Assembly (NCBI RefSeq): GCF_013004375.1
Contig: NZ_JABERI010000014.1
Location: forward strand, 1 to 64,000
Source of the DNA: Acinetobacter terrae
GTDB taxonomy: Bacteria; Pseudomonadota; Gammaproteobacteria; Pseudomonadales; Moraxellaceae
Reading direction: 5' to 3'
DNA length: 64,000 bases
Shown here: positions 45,670 through 55,657 of the stretch, piece by piece
Position numbering within the stretch: the stretch's first letter is position 1
Layout of the letters: each line of letters starts with the position of its first letter
Position numbers and translations under genes: made by a program
The notes under the pieces: model-generated
The model's input: only the letters and a program-made list of their open reading frames with translations
What the model was told of the DNA's origin: nothing
Database searches by the model: none

Positions 45670-47460
45670 ATGATGCGAACTCATTACTGCGGTACTTTAA
45701 CCGAAGCCCAAATTGACCAAACCGTAACATTATGCGGTTGGGTACACCGTCGCCGTGACCACGGTGGTGTTATCTTCCTTGATATGCGTGACCGTGACGG
45801 TCTTGTTCAAGTCGTTATTGACCCAGATACTCCCGAAGCCTTCTCAACTGCTGACAAGGTACGTTCTGAATTTGTATTAAAAATTACAGGGCGTGTACGT
45901 CGTCGTTATGAAGGCACAGAAAATGCCAACATGGTGAGCGGTCAAATCGAAGTTCTAGCAAAAGACATCGAAGTTCTTGCTGCTTCTGAAACACCGCCTT
46001 TCCCTTTGAATGACGAAAACACCAATATTTCTGAAGAAATTCGTTTGAAATACCGTTTCCTGGATATCCGTCGTCCAGAAATGATCGATCGTTTACGTTT
46101 CCGTTCTAAACTCACTAACCTGATTCGTAACTATTTTGAAGAAAATGGTTTCTTGGATGTTGAAACTCCGATCTTGACTCGTGCAACACCTGAAGGCGCA
46201 CGTGACTATTTAGTTCCAAGTCGTGTTTCTAACGGTAGCTTCTATGCCCTTCCACAATCACCACAATTATTCAAACAATTGTTGATGGTGGGCGGTATCG
46301 ATCGTTACTACCAAATCGCAAAATGTTTCCGTGATGAAGACTTGCGTGCCGATCGTCAGCCAGAATTCACCCAGATCGACGTTGAAACATCGTTCATGAG
46401 TGACGATGACATTATGGATTTGATGGAAACTTTAACGATCAAGATGTTCAAAGAACTTCTTAATGTTGAATTCGACAAATTCCCGCGTATGACGTATGCA
46501 GACGCTATGCGTGACTATGCATCTGACAAACCAGATATGCGTATTCCTTTGAAACTTGTTGACGTTGCAGACATGATGCAAGACGTTGAGTTCAAAGTAT
46601 TCGCAGGTCCTGCTAAAGATCCTAAAGGCCGTATTGTTGCACTTCGCGTACCGGGTGCAGGTTCACTTCCACGTAGCCAAATTGATGAATACACGAAATT
46701 CGTGGGTATTTATGGTGCGAAAGGTTTAGCTTACATTAAAGTCAACGAACTTGAAAAAGGTATTGAAGGTCTTCAATCTCCAATCGTTAAATTTATCGAG
46801 CCAATCGTGCTGGATCTGTTGAAACGTGTTGGCGCTGAAAATGGCGATATCGTATTCTTCGGTGCAGATAAAGCCAAAGTTGTGAATGATGCAATGGGTG
46901 CTTTACGTATCAAAGTCGGTCATGACATGAAGATGGCAACTTGCGAGTGGGCACCTCTTTGGGTGGTTGACTTCCCAATGTTCGAAGAAACTGATGATGG
47001 CAAATGGACTTCTGTACATCACCCATTCACACTACCTAAATCAAGCGTTGAAGAAGTGAAAAACAACCCAGGTGCTGCGTTGTCTGTTGCTTATGACATG
47101 GTATTGAACGGTACTGAAGTCGGTGGCGGTTCACTACGTATCTTCAACCTCGAAATGCAAAAAGCCATCTTTGAAGCTTTAGGTATTTCTGAAGAAGAAG
47201 CGGAAGAGAAATTCAGCTTCTTGTTGAATGCATTGAAATTCGGTGCACCTCCGCATGGTGGTTTGGCATTTGGTCTTGACCGTTTAGTCATGTTAATGAC
47301 TGGCGCGACTTCAATTCGTGACGTAATTGCATTCCCTAAAACCAAGACTGCTGAATGTCCATTAACTCAAGCACCTGCGCCAGTTGAACCTAATCAATTG
47401 CGTGACCTAGGTATCCGTCTACGTGAAAAACCAAAAGCTGAAGTAAAAGTAGAAGTTTAA
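45670..47460 (+). CDS. aspS: Aspartyl-tRNA synthetase AspS
   Basis: Class II synthetase, 596 residues: anticodon-binding OB fold ([24 protein letters not shown]), motif 2 ([19 protein letters not shown]), bacterial GAD insertion (~300-420), and motif 3 ([13 protein letters not shown]). It marks the left border of the lipooligosaccharide outer-core locus as known in Acinetobacter. Confidence 0.98.
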   Translation: MMRTHYCGTLTEAQIDQTVTLCGWVHRRRDHGGVIFLDMRDRDGLVQVVIDPDTPEAFSTADKVRSEFVLKITGRVRRRYEGTENANMVSGQIEVLAKDIEVLAASETPPFPLNDENTNISEEIRLKYRFLDIRRPEMIDRLRFRSKLTNLIRNYFEENGFLDVETPILTRATPEGARDYLVPSRVSNGSFYALPQSPQLFKQLLMVGGIDRYYQIAKCFRDEDLRADRQPEFTQIDVETSFMSDDDIMDLMETLTIKMFKELLNVEFDKFPRMTYADAMRDYASDKPDMRIPLKLVDVADMMQDVEFKVFAGPAKDPKGRIVALRVPGAGSLPRSQIDEYTKFVGIYGAKGLAYIKVNELEKGIEGLQSPIVKFIEPIVLDLLKRVGAENGDIVFFGADKAKVVNDAMGALRIKVGHDMKMATCEWAPLWVVDFPMFEETDDGKWTSVHHPFTLPKSSVEEVKNNPGAALSVAYDMVLNGTEVGGGSLRIFNLEMQKAIFEALGISEEEAEEKFSFLLNALKFGAPPHGGLAFGLDRLVMLMTGATSIRDVIAFPKTKTAECPLTQAPAPVEPNQLRDLGIRLREKPKAEVKVEV

Positions 47461-47477
47461 CGCTTTAATTCAGTGAT

Positions 47478-47508
47478 AAAAAACCCTGCTTATGCAGGGT
47501 TTTTTATT
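47478..47508 (+). terminator. Terminator of aspS
   Basis: Stem AAAAAACCCTGC / GCAGGGTTTTTT with loop TTAT. Confidence 0.95.
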
Positions 47509-47511
47509 ACA

Positions 47512-47540
47512 TTGAGATCAAGACTTGAGAATGGCATAAT
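47512..47540 (+). promoter_or_regulatory. Promoter of the small membrane-protein gene
   Basis: -35 TTGAGA at 47512-47517, 17-bp spacer, -10 CATAAT at 47535-47540, 35 bp before the ATG at 47575. Confidence 0.65.
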
Positions 47541-47574
47541 AGCTGCCTATTTCTACTTTGTGGTGAACAACCTT

Positions 47575-47793
47575 ATGGCTATGCGTCCTGCTGTCCGTCG
47601 TCGTGCACTTGTGTTAATTATATTTGCTATAGCTCAATGGTTGTTTATGCGTTATATCTTAGCCAATGGTTTGTTCAATATGGACACCAATCAACGTATT
47701 CTATATTTTTGTGTGAGCAGCTTAGGTGGGGCCTTACTTATTTTTGTGAGTTTGATTTATATGGTTTTGAAAGGTAATGCTGACAAACCTTAA
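47575..47793 (+). CDS. Small two-helix membrane protein, unknown function
   Basis: 72 residues with a basic N-terminus (MAMRPAVRRRA) and two membrane helices (LVLIIFAIAQWLFMRYIL and ILYFCVSSLGGALLIFVSLIYMV). Positive-inside rule gives both ends in the cytoplasm. Starting at 47575 fits the promoter at 47512-47540; an upstream in-frame ATG lies within the aspS terminator. No family recognised. Confidence 0.7.
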   Translation: MAMRPAVRRRALVLIIFAIAQWLFMRYILANGLFNMDTNQRILYFCVSSLGGALLIFVSLIYMVLKGNADKP

Positions 47794-47984
47794 TCATCTT
47801 ACAGTCTCCACTGGATTTATAAGATTCTTCTTCCAGTGATTTTGCCCCATTATTTATTTTGTTCTCAAGACTTTTGACCTCATTTTCTGTGGTTTAGAAA
47901 TGACGCAGCATCTTTGATGCAATAAAACTCTTTCCAAAATTTTCTTTTTATAATTATCTTGGCTATAAAGAGTTGTGCGTTGTT

Positions 47985-48857
47985 ATGTATTTTTTATTCA
48001 AAGTTGTCTCTTTACTTCCGCTCTGTGTCTTGCAATGGATTGGATCTTGGATTGCCACATTACTTAATAGCTATAATTCATCCATGAAACGGATTACCCA
48101 GATTAATCTGCAATTAGCTTATCCGCATTTAACATCCCAGCAACATCAGGCTTTAACTAAAAGCAGTTTAAAAAGCCAATGTATGACCTACCTAGAGTCG
48201 ATTAAAATCTGGGGCATGCCACACAAATATAATGTTGGCTTGATCAAAAATACTTTTGGCGAACAGCATCTAACCGAAGCACTAAATAGTGAAAAAGGCA
48301 CGATTGTTGTGCTGTTGCATTTAGGTAATTGGGAGTTGGTGAATGTTTGGCTAAATCAATATACCGCGCCTGTGATCATGTACAAGCCCAGTAAAAACAA
48401 GGGCATCAACCGCTTTATGTTAGAGGCGAGACAAAGCACGAGAGCAACGCTTGTACCTACAGATGAAAATGGCGTACGTGCGATTTTCAAGCACCTAAAA
48501 CAAGGCGGCTTAACAATGATCTTACCTGACCATTTACCTAAAGAATCTGGTGGTATTTATGCCGATTTTTTTGGACAAAAAGCCTTATCCACCACCTTAG
48601 TTTCCAAACTTGCCAGTAAAATGCAATGTAATGTGATTGGCATAAGTTGTCTGCGTAATTCAGATACTCATTTTGATATCCAATGTACTCAATTATCCGA
48701 TAATATTTTGTCTAAAGATTTACAGGTTTCAGTGAACCAGCTAAATCAAGATGTTGAAGCCATGATTAATGTCGCACCTGAACAGTATATTTGGTCTTAT
48801 AAGCGGTTTAGAAAAGTAGAAGGGAATAAAAATCTTTATACATCAAGCACAATATAA
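47985..48857 (+). CDS. LpxL/HtrB-like lysophospholipid/lipid A acyltransferase
   Basis: 290 residues of the PF03279 family that transfers acyl chains onto lipid A precursors. N-terminal membrane helix; the catalytic HLGNWE (H-x4-E) motif lies near residue 110, followed by MYKPSKNKGINRFMLEAR and LPDHLPKESGG. Start ATG at 47985; a TTG at 47973 is the alternative. It stands between aspS and the first glycosyltransferase of the OC locus, so a part in lipooligosaccharide assembly is likely. GC content is closer to the chromosome than to the following genes. Confidence 0.87.
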   Translation: MYFLFKVVSLLPLCVLQWIGSWIATLLNSYNSSMKRITQINLQLAYPHLTSQQHQALTKSSLKSQCMTYLESIKIWGMPHKYNVGLIKNTFGEQHLTEALNSEKGTIVVLLHLGNWELVNVWLNQYTAPVIMYKPSKNKGINRFMLEARQSTRATLVPTDENGVRAIFKHLKQGGLTMILPDHLPKESGGIYADFFGQKALSTTLVSKLASKMQCNVIGISCLRNSDTHFDIQCTQLSDNILSKDLQVSVNQLNQDVEAMINVAPEQYIWSYKRFRKVEGNKNLYTSSTI

Positions 48858-49243
48858 ATGGCCATGCGTCTTGCGCTCTAAACCGTAGGCATTAGTGATA
48901 GTGTTTTTTAGTTGTATAATCGCTATTTATACGCTATATACTTGCCAACAATCTGTTCCCGGGTAGTCTATTTTTTTGAATTAATGTTTTAGGTGTATTT
49001 ATTATTTTTTTGTTTTTAATTTAGATAGTATCGATGGACAATATAAGTTTGCTAGAATGATACTAAAGTTCTAAAGAATTTTTCTATAATTTTAGAAATT
49101 AGTTCCAAATCAAAACGAATACAATTTTTCAAAGTTTTCTAAAACTTATTTTTCAACAATCTAAGGCTATACCTACTAGCTTTTTAGTTATAAAATTTAG
49201 TAAAATTGATATATATTTAGCAAAATAAAAATTGGAAAAATTA
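48858..49243 (+). other. AT-rich 5' region of the first OC-locus glycosyltransferase gene
   Basis: Nearly 390 bp with no ORF, visibly lower in GC than the genes to its left. Several -10-like TATAAT-type hexamers occur. No JUMPstart/ops sequence is seen. Confidence 0.4.
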
Positions 49244-50149
49244 ATGCAGCCTGAAACAATTGCAATAATCACACCACTATTTAATGAAGAGAAAAATATA
49301 CCTAAATTCATAAAAAATTTAGATCAACAAACTAATAAAAATTTTAATGTTTATTTCATTGATGATGGTTCTACAGATTCAACATTAGAAATATTATATA
49401 AGCATTTAAGAACAGTTGACATTAACTATACTATATTAACTCAAAAAAATAGTGGTGCAGCTGAGGCTAGATATAATGGAATTAATAATGCAAAAGAAAA
49501 TTACTGTTTAATTGTAGATTGTGATGATGCTATATCTAAAAATATGATTGAGAATATACTTAAAGTTATTTATACATCAGAATCCAAGATAGATACGATC
49601 ATATTTGATGTTTTGATGCAGGAAGAAAATAACAAATATAAACCATTATGCTATTTTGACAACAAGAGAAACCTTTTCACTGGTTTAGAGTGTCTTGAAA
49701 ATTCAATAGGTGGTTGGAAAGTTTCAGGCCTTATGTGCAGTAAAAAAGACATTTTCCTTAAAAGCTATGAGCTATATTATAATTTAAATACCAATAAAGA
49801 AAACTTTATCAATAATGATGAAATTATTACAAGATTAAATTTCCTACATTCGAAAGAAGTTCAAAAAATAAAATCTATTTACTATTATAATTACAACAAC
49901 AATTCAACAACGAGAAAGATCAATACAAATAGATGCCTACTTATTAATAATGCAGTAATTCTACATAAGCTTTTAGCTAACCATTCAATTAAAGAAAAAA
50001 CAAATAAAGAACTTTTTATTACACTATATTCCACAGCAAAATATTTAAAAAAGAATAAGAAACATATAACAGATAAAAACAAGTGGATATCAACGTTAAA
50101 TGATGGCTGCAGATATATCTTCGAAACTAAAATTTTAAGTCAACAGTGA
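49244..50149 (+). CDS. Glycosyltransferase family 2
   Basis: 301 residues, GT-A fold. Nucleotide-binding signature at the N-terminus (ITPLFNEEKNIPKFI, then IDDGSTDSTLEI) and a DxD-like VDCDDAI near residue 95. The coding sequence is strikingly AT-rich (Lys/Asn/Ile), unlike aspS or ilvE, which points to transfer from a low-GC donor. It probably adds one sugar to the outer core; donor and acceptor are unknown. ATG at 49244 preferred over TTG at 49232. Confidence 0.88.
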   Translation: MQPETIAIITPLFNEEKNIPKFIKNLDQQTNKNFNVYFIDDGSTDSTLEILYKHLRTVDINYTILTQKNSGAAEARYNGINNAKENYCLIVDCDDAISKNMIENILKVIYTSESKIDTIIFDVLMQEENNKYKPLCYFDNKRNLFTGLECLENSIGGWKVSGLMCSKKDIFLKSYELYYNLNTNKENFINNDEIITRLNFLHSKEVQKIKSIYYYNYNNNSTTRKINTNRCLLINNAVILHKLLANHSIKEKTNKELFITLYSTAKYLKKNKKHITDKNKWISTLNDGCRYIFETKILSQQ

Positions 50150-50218
50150 CTTCTTAATCAAATAAGATTCATTAAAGTTTTATTTTTAATACAAATGTTT
50201 AAAAAAGGATTAATGTAA

Positions 50219-50785
50219 ATGAAATTTAGAAAGGTATACAATAAAATAAGATGTATATTCTACAAAAAAATACTATCAACTTGTATTAAATTAAAAATAG
50301 AGAGTAAATTAACCTATCCTGTCTTATTCTTAGGTAAAGGAAATATTTACATAAAAAAATCCTACTTAGGAGTATATCCATCACCCCATTTTTTTGACAC
50401 AGTAGGGTACTTAGAGGCTAGAACTTCTTCTGCTTCAATTTTAATCAAAAATAATACTATTATTAATAATAATTTCGTGATTATTGCAGATCAAACCTCA
50501 GTAACAATCGGTGAAAACTGTCTTATTGGCCCTAATGTATTTATCGCTGATTCAGACTTTCATGGTTTAAAAGTTGGAGATAGAATGAATGGAAATTACC
50601 AATGCTTTCCAATAGTCATAGAAGACAATGTTTTCATTGGCGACAATGTAAGAATATTAAAAGGTGTTACTATTGGGGAAGGTTCCGTTATTGGATGTGG
50701 CTCAGTAGTTTCTAAAAATGTTCCACCCAATAGTATTTATGCAGGAAATCCTGCCAAGTTCATTAAATTTATAGATAACATTTAA
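50219..50785 (+). CDS. Hexapeptide-repeat acyltransferase
   Basis: 188 residues. Left-handed beta-helix repeats (VTIGENCLIGPNVFIADSD; VFIGDNVRILKGVTIGEGS; VIGCGSVVSKNVPPNSIYAGNPAKFIK) of the WcaF/maltose-acetyltransferase kind, with a catalytic-type His in DSDFHGL. It should O-acetylate a sugar of the oligosaccharide. Same AT-rich composition as the gene 69 bp upstream, probably one unit. AAGGAT precedes the ATG by eight bases. Confidence 0.87.
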   Translation: MKFRKVYNKIRCIFYKKILSTCIKLKIESKLTYPVLFLGKGNIYIKKSYLGVYPSPHFFDTVGYLEARTSSASILIKNNTIINNNFVIIADQTSVTIGENCLIGPNVFIADSDFHGLKVGDRMNGNYQCFPIVIEDNVFIGDNVRILKGVTIGEGSVIGCGSVVSKNVPPNSIYAGNPAKFIKFIDNI

Positions 50786-51688
50786 TTATGATTTATTTAC
50801 ATTTTTAAAATATATTAGAAATAATTTTTTAATATAGGCAAATCGCAAAACCAGCATAGGGTTTCGCTTTAAAACTTCTATATAAACACTTAGTGCATTA
50901 TTTAAATCATTATTATCAATATAATAACTAAAATCCATCATTTTAATTCTTTTCCATGCTTTTGCATAATAGGGGCTATTTTGATAAAGATTTATGATCT
51001 TCATTCGCTCTTGCGAAATCAAATTAAATTTCTTCATTGTATTATCTTCGTGGCTTCTATATAAAGAGAAAACCTGCGGAAGGTAATCTAATGTTCCAAA
51101 TCGACTTAACTTTAACCACATATCCCAGTCTTCAATTTTTAGGTTTTCATTAAACCCCTCTGTTTTATCAAAAACACTTTTCCTAATTAATTGAGTTGGT
51201 GCTGGGAGCCTGTGTCTATGTATCAAAATATCCTTAAAATCAAATTTTTTATATTTTTTCACCCTTTGCCCTATTATTTCACCTTCATTATCAATAAACT
51301 TCATACCACCAAATACAGCCACACATTTTTTATTTTTCGTTAAGTAGTCTACTTGAATACTTATTTTATCAGGCATTATCATATCATCTGAAGCCAAAAC
51401 ACTGAAAAAATCACCTTTCGCCCAAGCTAAAGCCTCATTTAAAGTATTACACAATCCTTTATTTGAACGATTTCGAAATTCAAATCGAGTAAATCTATGT
51501 ATACAATGCTCAATTAATTGTTCAATTTTCTTTACAGATTGATCAGTTGAACCGTCATCAATAATAATCAGCTCAATATTTTGATAATTTTGATTAATAA
51601 TGCTATTTATACAATCTTGGATAAAATGCTCATGATTATAACTCGGTATTACTACTGTAACTAAAGGAGTAGTGAATAAATTACTCAT
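50786..51688 (-). CDS. Glycosyltransferase family 2
   Basis: 300 residues. GT-A signatures VTVVIPSYNHEHFIQDCI and LIIIDDGSTDQSVKKI, then SVLASDDMIMPDKI and a central EDWDMWLKLSRFG motif. Last gene of the rmlB-rmlA-fdt operon; its start overlaps the aminotransferase stop by one base (TAATG). The linkage suggests it transfers the 3-acetamido-3,6-dideoxyhexose made by the operon; inference. Converges with the acyltransferase gene with almost no spacer. Confidence 0.88.
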   Translation of the reverse strand: MSNLFTTPLVTVVIPSYNHEHFIQDCINSIINQNYQNIELIIIDDGSTDQSVKKIEQLIEHCIHRFTRFEFRNRSNKGLCNTLNEALAWAKGDFFSVLASDDMIMPDKISIQVDYLTKNKKCVAVFGGMKFIDNEGEIIGQRVKKYKKFDFKDILIHRHRLPAPTQLIRKSVFDKTEGFNENLKIEDWDMWLKLSRFGTLDYLPQVFSLYRSHEDNTMKKFNLISQERMKIINLYQNSPYYAKAWKRIKMMDFSYYIDNNDLNNALSVYIEVLKRNPMLVLRFAYIKKLFLIYFKNVNKS

Positions 51689-52803
51689 TAATTTTTAAAC
51701 TCATTACAAACCTGGATAATTAAATTTACATCTTCAAAATTTAAATGAGATCCTATTGGTAAACTCAATACCTCATTATGAATCTGTTCAGAAATAGGCA
51801 AACTCATGCTATTCATTTCTTTATACGCTTGTTGTTTATGTGGTGGAATTGGGTAATGAATGAGTGTTTGAATACCATGATCTGCTAAATATTTTTGTAA
51901 TGCTTCACGCTGATCCGTACGAACAACAAATAAATGCCATACGTGTTGCTTATACTCGCTTGCATTTATTTTATCTAAAGGTAATTTAATATATGAGTTT
52001 CTTATTTTAGATAAATACAAATTGGCAATTTGACGGCGATGAGTAATTTCTTGATCCAGATATTTTAACTTTATATCTAACATTGCTGCTTGTATTTCAT
52101 CTAAACGGCTGTTTACGCCTGGTATCAAATTTTTATATTTTTCATGCGAGCCATAATTCCTCAAGGCTTTCAACATATTTGCTAGTTCTGCATCATTGGT
52201 TGTTACTGCTCCTGCATCACCTAAAGCACCCAAGTTTTTACCTGGATAAAAGCTGAACCCTGAAGCATCACCCCAATTTCCTGCTTTTTTACCTTGTAAT
52301 TGAGCGCCATGGCTTTGTGCTGAATCTTCTAAAACCAATAAATTATGTTGTTTTGCAATTTCCATAATTTTAGGCATGTCTGCAAGCTGCCCATACAAAT
52401 GGACTGGTAAAATCACGCGAGTTTTAGGCGTGATTGCCTGCTGAATTTTAATTGGATCAATATTATAGGTAGTTAAATCAGGTTCAACTAATATAGGTGT
52501 TAAGTTATTGGCTGTAATTGCTAGAATACTTGCAATATAAGTATTAGCAGGCACAATAATTTCATCACCATCCTGAAGTTTGCCTAACTCTTTCCACGCA
52601 CGTAAAGTAAGAATAAGTGCATCCAAACCATTTGCCACACCTATCGCAAATTGTGTGCCACAATAACGAGCAAAGTTCTGTTCAAAAGTTTCTAACTCTT
52701 TGCCACCAATATACCAACCTGAATCAATTACACGCGTACAAGCCATAATTAATTCATTACGATATTGTTGATTGATATTTTTTAAATCGAGGAAAGGAAT
52801 CAT
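51688..52803 (-). CDS. fdtB: Sugar-nucleotide 3-aminotransferase (FdtB/QdtB-like, DegT family)
   Basis: PLP enzyme, 371 residues, that aminates C-3 of a dTDP-3-keto-6-deoxyhexose. The PLP lysine is Lys189 in [26 protein letters not shown] holds the Asp that contacts the pyridine nitrogen, and [12 protein letters not shown] is conserved. Start overlaps the ketoisomerase/acetyltransferase gene by four bases. The fdtB name (galacto product, Fuc3N) versus qdtB (gluco, Qui3N) cannot be fixed from sequence; the symbol is provisional. Confidence 0.87.
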   Translation of the reverse strand: MIPFLDLKNINQQYRNELIMACTRVIDSGWYIGGKELETFEQNFARYCGTQFAIGVANGLDALILTLRAWKELGKLQDGDEIIVPANTYIASILAITANNLTPILVEPDLTTYNIDPIKIQQAITPKTRVILPVHLYGQLADMPKIMEIAKQHNLLVLEDSAQSHGAQLQGKKAGNWGDASGFSFYPGKNLGALGDAGAVTTNDAELANMLKALRNYGSHEKYKNLIPGVNSRLDEIQAAMLDIKLKYLDQEITHRRQIANLYLSKIRNSYIKLPLDKINASEYKQHVWHLFVVRTDQREALQKYLADHGIQTLIHYPIPPHKQQAYKEMNSMSLPISEQIHNEVLSLPIGSHLNFEDVNLIIQVCNEFKN

Positions 52804-53657
52804 TCCATATAACCTTTAATAAAAGCGGGATTACCAATGACAATTGCACTCTCTGGCACATCTTTGGTAACAACAGCACCAGCACCAACCAATGCATTTT
52901 TACCAATTTTTATACCCGGCAATATGGTTGCGTTCGCACCAATACTTGCTCCTTCTTCAATAATAGTTCTTAGAAACTCTTCTGGATATTGTTTAGAGCG
53001 AGGATGTTTATCATTAGTAAAAGTAACATTAGGGCCAATAAATACATTATCTTGAACTGTAATACCATCCCAAATGAATACGCCTGATTTCACTGTTACA
53101 TTATTACCTAGCACCACGTCATTTTCAATTAAGGTATGTGCACAAATATTACAATTTTTCCCAATTTTGGCTTTTGATAAGATCACGCTATATTGCCAAA
53201 TGCGCGTATCTATTCCTATATTTTTTGTTTGCACATCTGCTAAAGGATGAATAAAAGGCTTACGCACTTCTTTGAGAAAATCAGCATAATCACGAATGTA
53301 ATCCGATTCGTCATAGTATTCACTAGCCAGCACAAGTAGAACACAATCCTCTGAAAAATCATGCATTTCATGCCAAATCATTGGAGGAATTTGCAATCCT
53401 TTATTGGGTTGATCAATCCATACTTCTTCTTTTACGAAACCATTATCCATCAACATTTTACATTTACCTTTGATGCAAAATGCTATTTGGTGTAGTTCTT
53501 TATGAGCATGAAACCCGCGAGGAACTTCAGGCTTTGCATCAAAAATATAATAAAGTCTCTTTAAATCAAAGGGAATATTCTTGCATGTCTCTGCAACAAC
53601 TAATCCGCCCCGTTGGTCACCTAAATTAGGTAATTCAATCCACTGTATTAAACTCAT
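52800..53657 (-). CDS. Fusion of dTDP-6-deoxyhexulose 3,4-ketoisomerase and 3-N-acetyltransferase (FdtA-FdtC/WxcM-like)
   Basis: 285 residues with two domains. Residues 1-135 are a cupin of the FdtA/QdtA type ([18 protein letters not shown] carries the His residues; [12 protein letters not shown] follows), which converts dTDP-4-keto-6-deoxyglucose to the 3-keto isomer. Residues ~140-285 are a left-handed beta-helix acetyltransferase ([36 protein letters not shown]) that would N-acetylate the 3-amino sugar, with FTNDKHPRS as substrate loop. Joining these steps in one protein fits its place between rmlA and the aminotransferase gene. Confidence 0.87.
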   Translation of the reverse strand: MSLIQWIELPNLGDQRGGLVVAETCKNIPFDLKRLYYIFDAKPEVPRGFHAHKELHQIAFCIKGKCKMLMDNGFVKEEVWIDQPNKGLQIPPMIWHEMHDFSEDCVLLVLASEYYDESDYIRDYADFLKEVRKPFIHPLADVQTKNIGIDTRIWQYSVILSKAKIGKNCNICAHTLIENDVVLGNNVTVKSGVFIWDGITVQDNVFIGPNVTFTNDKHPRSKQYPEEFLRTIIEEGASIGANATILPGIKIGKNALVGAGAVVTKDVPESAIVIGNPAFIKGYME

Positions 53658-53659
53658 CC

Positions 53660-54538
53660 TTATTCACTTACCAACGAAATCAAATATTGACCGTAGTCAT
53701 TTTTACTCATACTTTTGCCAATATCTAAAACCTGTTCTATAGTCAACCAGCCTTGATTAAATGCAATCTCTTCAAGACATGCTACTTTGTAGCCTTGACG
53801 TTTTTCCAGTGTTTCAACAAATTGTGCCGCTTGTAGTAAACTTTCATGAGTACCGGTATCGAGCCATGCAAAACCGCGTCCCAGCAGTTCAACATTTAAA
53901 TCGCCTCGCTCCAAATACATTTGGTTCACTGTAGTAATTTCCAACTCACCGCGCTCTGATGGTTTCACCTGTTTCGCAATTTGAATAACGTCATTATCAT
54001 AAAAATATAAGCCAGTAACCGCAAAATTAGACTTTGGATGTTTTGGTTTTTCTTCTAATGAAACTGCACGCTTTTGATTATCAAATTCAACCACTCCAAA
54101 ACGTTCAGGGTCTTTGACTTGATAACCAAATACCGTTGCACCTTTTTCACGTGCAATGGCTTGTTTCAGCATAGGTGTAAAGCCTTGACCATAAAAAATA
54201 TTATCGCCAAGCACTAAACAGACATTACTGTTGCCAATAAAGTCTTCACCAATAATAAACGCTTGTGCCAAACCATCCGGACTTGGCTGAACTGCATATT
54301 TTAGATCTATGCCAAATTGAGAGCCATCTCCAAGTAGGCGTTCAAAATTTTCCTTATCTTCAGGGGTCGTAATAATCAAGACCTCCCGAATACCTGCCAG
54401 CATTAGTACCGAAAGTGGATAATAGATCATCGGTTTATCATAAATTGGTAGAAGCTGCTTCGACATACCCTTGGTAATTGGATATAAACGTGTACCGGAA
54501 CCGCCAGCCAGAATAATCCCTTTAGTATGTATAGACAT
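53660..54538 (-). CDS. rmlA: Glucose-1-phosphate thymidylyltransferase RmlA
   Basis: Makes dTDP-glucose. 292 residues from the ATG at 54538, which overlaps the rmlB stop (TAATG). Signature [38 protein letters not shown] and [12 protein letters not shown] are intact. An in-frame start 20 codons upstream lies inside rmlB and is rejected. No rmlC or rmlD is present, so rhamnose is not the product. Confidence 0.97.
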   Translation of the reverse strand: MSIHTKGIILAGGSGTRLYPITKGMSKQLLPIYDKPMIYYPLSVLMLAGIREVLIITTPEDKENFERLLGDGSQFGIDLKYAVQPSPDGLAQAFIIGEDFIGNSNVCLVLGDNIFYGQGFTPMLKQAIAREKGATVFGYQVKDPERFGVVEFDNQKRAVSLEEKPKHPKSNFAVTGLYFYDNDVIQIAKQVKPSERGELEITTVNQMYLERGDLNVELLGRGFAWLDTGTHESLLQAAQFVETLEKRQGYKVACLEEIAFNQGWLTIEQVLDIGKSMSKNDYGQYLISLVSE

Positions 54539-55599
54539 TATGATTGAACACCTAATCTTTCGCGCTGATAGCTGCCATCCTGCACACGGCGGCACCACTG
54601 TAAATTATTTAAATACCATTCTACTGTTTTACGCAGGCCTGTTTCAAAGGTTTCTTTAGGCCTCCAATCCAGCTCACTAGCGATTTTTGAGGCATCAATC
54701 GCATAACGTACATCATGCCCAGGACGGTCTGTTACATAAGTAATTAAAGATGTATAAGACTGCTGATCTTCTCGTGGCTTTAACTCATCGAGTAATGTAC
54801 ATATGGCCTTTACGACTTCGATATTCTGCTTTTCATTATGGCCGCCAATGTTATAGGTTTCCGCTATTTTGCCTTGCGATGCCACCCGATATAATGCCTT
54901 TGCATGATCTTCGACAAATAGCCAGTCACGAATTTGTTGACCATTTCCATACACAGGTAATGCCTTTCCATCTAAAGCATTCAAAATCATTAAAGGAATC
55001 AGCTTTTCTGGGAAATGATAAGGACCATAATTATTGGAACAATTGGTCACAATCGTCGGTAGACCATATGTTCTATACCAGGCCCGAACCAGATGATCTG
55101 AACTGGCTTTACTCGCAGAATAAGGTGAACTTGGTTCGTATGACGTTTTTTCTGTGAATAAATCTGTGGTTCCTTCTAAATCACCATAAACCTCATCTGT
55201 AGAGATATGGTGGAAACGAAAACTCTTATTTTTATCTGCATCTAAAGTTAACCAATATTTTCGGGCTGCTTCTAAAAGCGTATAGGTTCCCACAATATTG
55301 GTTTGAATAAATGCTGCCGGACCATCAATTGAACGATCTACATGAGATTCAGCCGCTAAATGCATGATCACATCAGGTTGAAAATCTTTTAGCGCCTGCT
55401 CCAAAGCAACAGTGTCACAAATATCTATTTGCTTAAATGAATAACGGGGATTATTTTCTATTTCTGCAAGAGATTCTAAATTACCGGCATAGGTCAGCTT
55501 ATCAATATTCAAGACTTCATCCTGCGTATGATTGATAATGTAGCGCACAACCGCAGAGCCAATAAAGCCTGCGCCACCTGTAACCAGAAACTTAATCAT
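54538..55599 (-). CDS. rmlB: dTDP-glucose 4,6-dehydratase RmlB
   Basis: Converts dTDP-glucose to dTDP-4-keto-6-deoxyglucose. 353 residues, extended [19 protein letters not shown]-binding loop, [11 protein letters not shown] with Thr/Asp/Glu, and catalytic YSASKASS (YxxxK). A good AAGGGGGT Shine-Dalgarno precedes the ATG. It begins the four-step sugar operon; a GT4 gene lies 58 bp upstream on the same strand. Confidence 0.97.
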   Translation of the reverse strand: MIKFLVTGGAGFIGSAVVRYIINHTQDEVLNIDKLTYAGNLESLAEIENNPRYSFKQIDICDTVALEQALKDFQPDVIMHLAAESHVDRSIDGPAAFIQTNIVGTYTLLEAARKYWLTLDADKNKSFRFHHISTDEVYGDLEGTTDLFTEKTSYEPSSPYSASKASSDHLVRAWYRTYGLPTIVTNCSNNYGPYHFPEKLIPLMILNALDGKALPVYGNGQQIRDWLFVEDHAKALYRVASQGKIAETYNIGGHNEKQNIEVVKAICTLLDELKPREDQQSYTSLITYVTDRPGHDVRYAIDASKIASELDWRPKETFETGLRKTVEWYLNNLQWCRRVQDGSYQRERLGVQS

Positions 55600-55657
55600 A
55601 ATACCCCCTTATATAATCGATGGATTATATTCTATTTCTCTCTAAATTCTAATAAAT

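Noticed and set aside
53660..55599. rmlBA as part of a rhamnose pathway
   Set aside because: No rmlC or rmlD is present; the next genes are a ketoisomerase and an aminotransferase.
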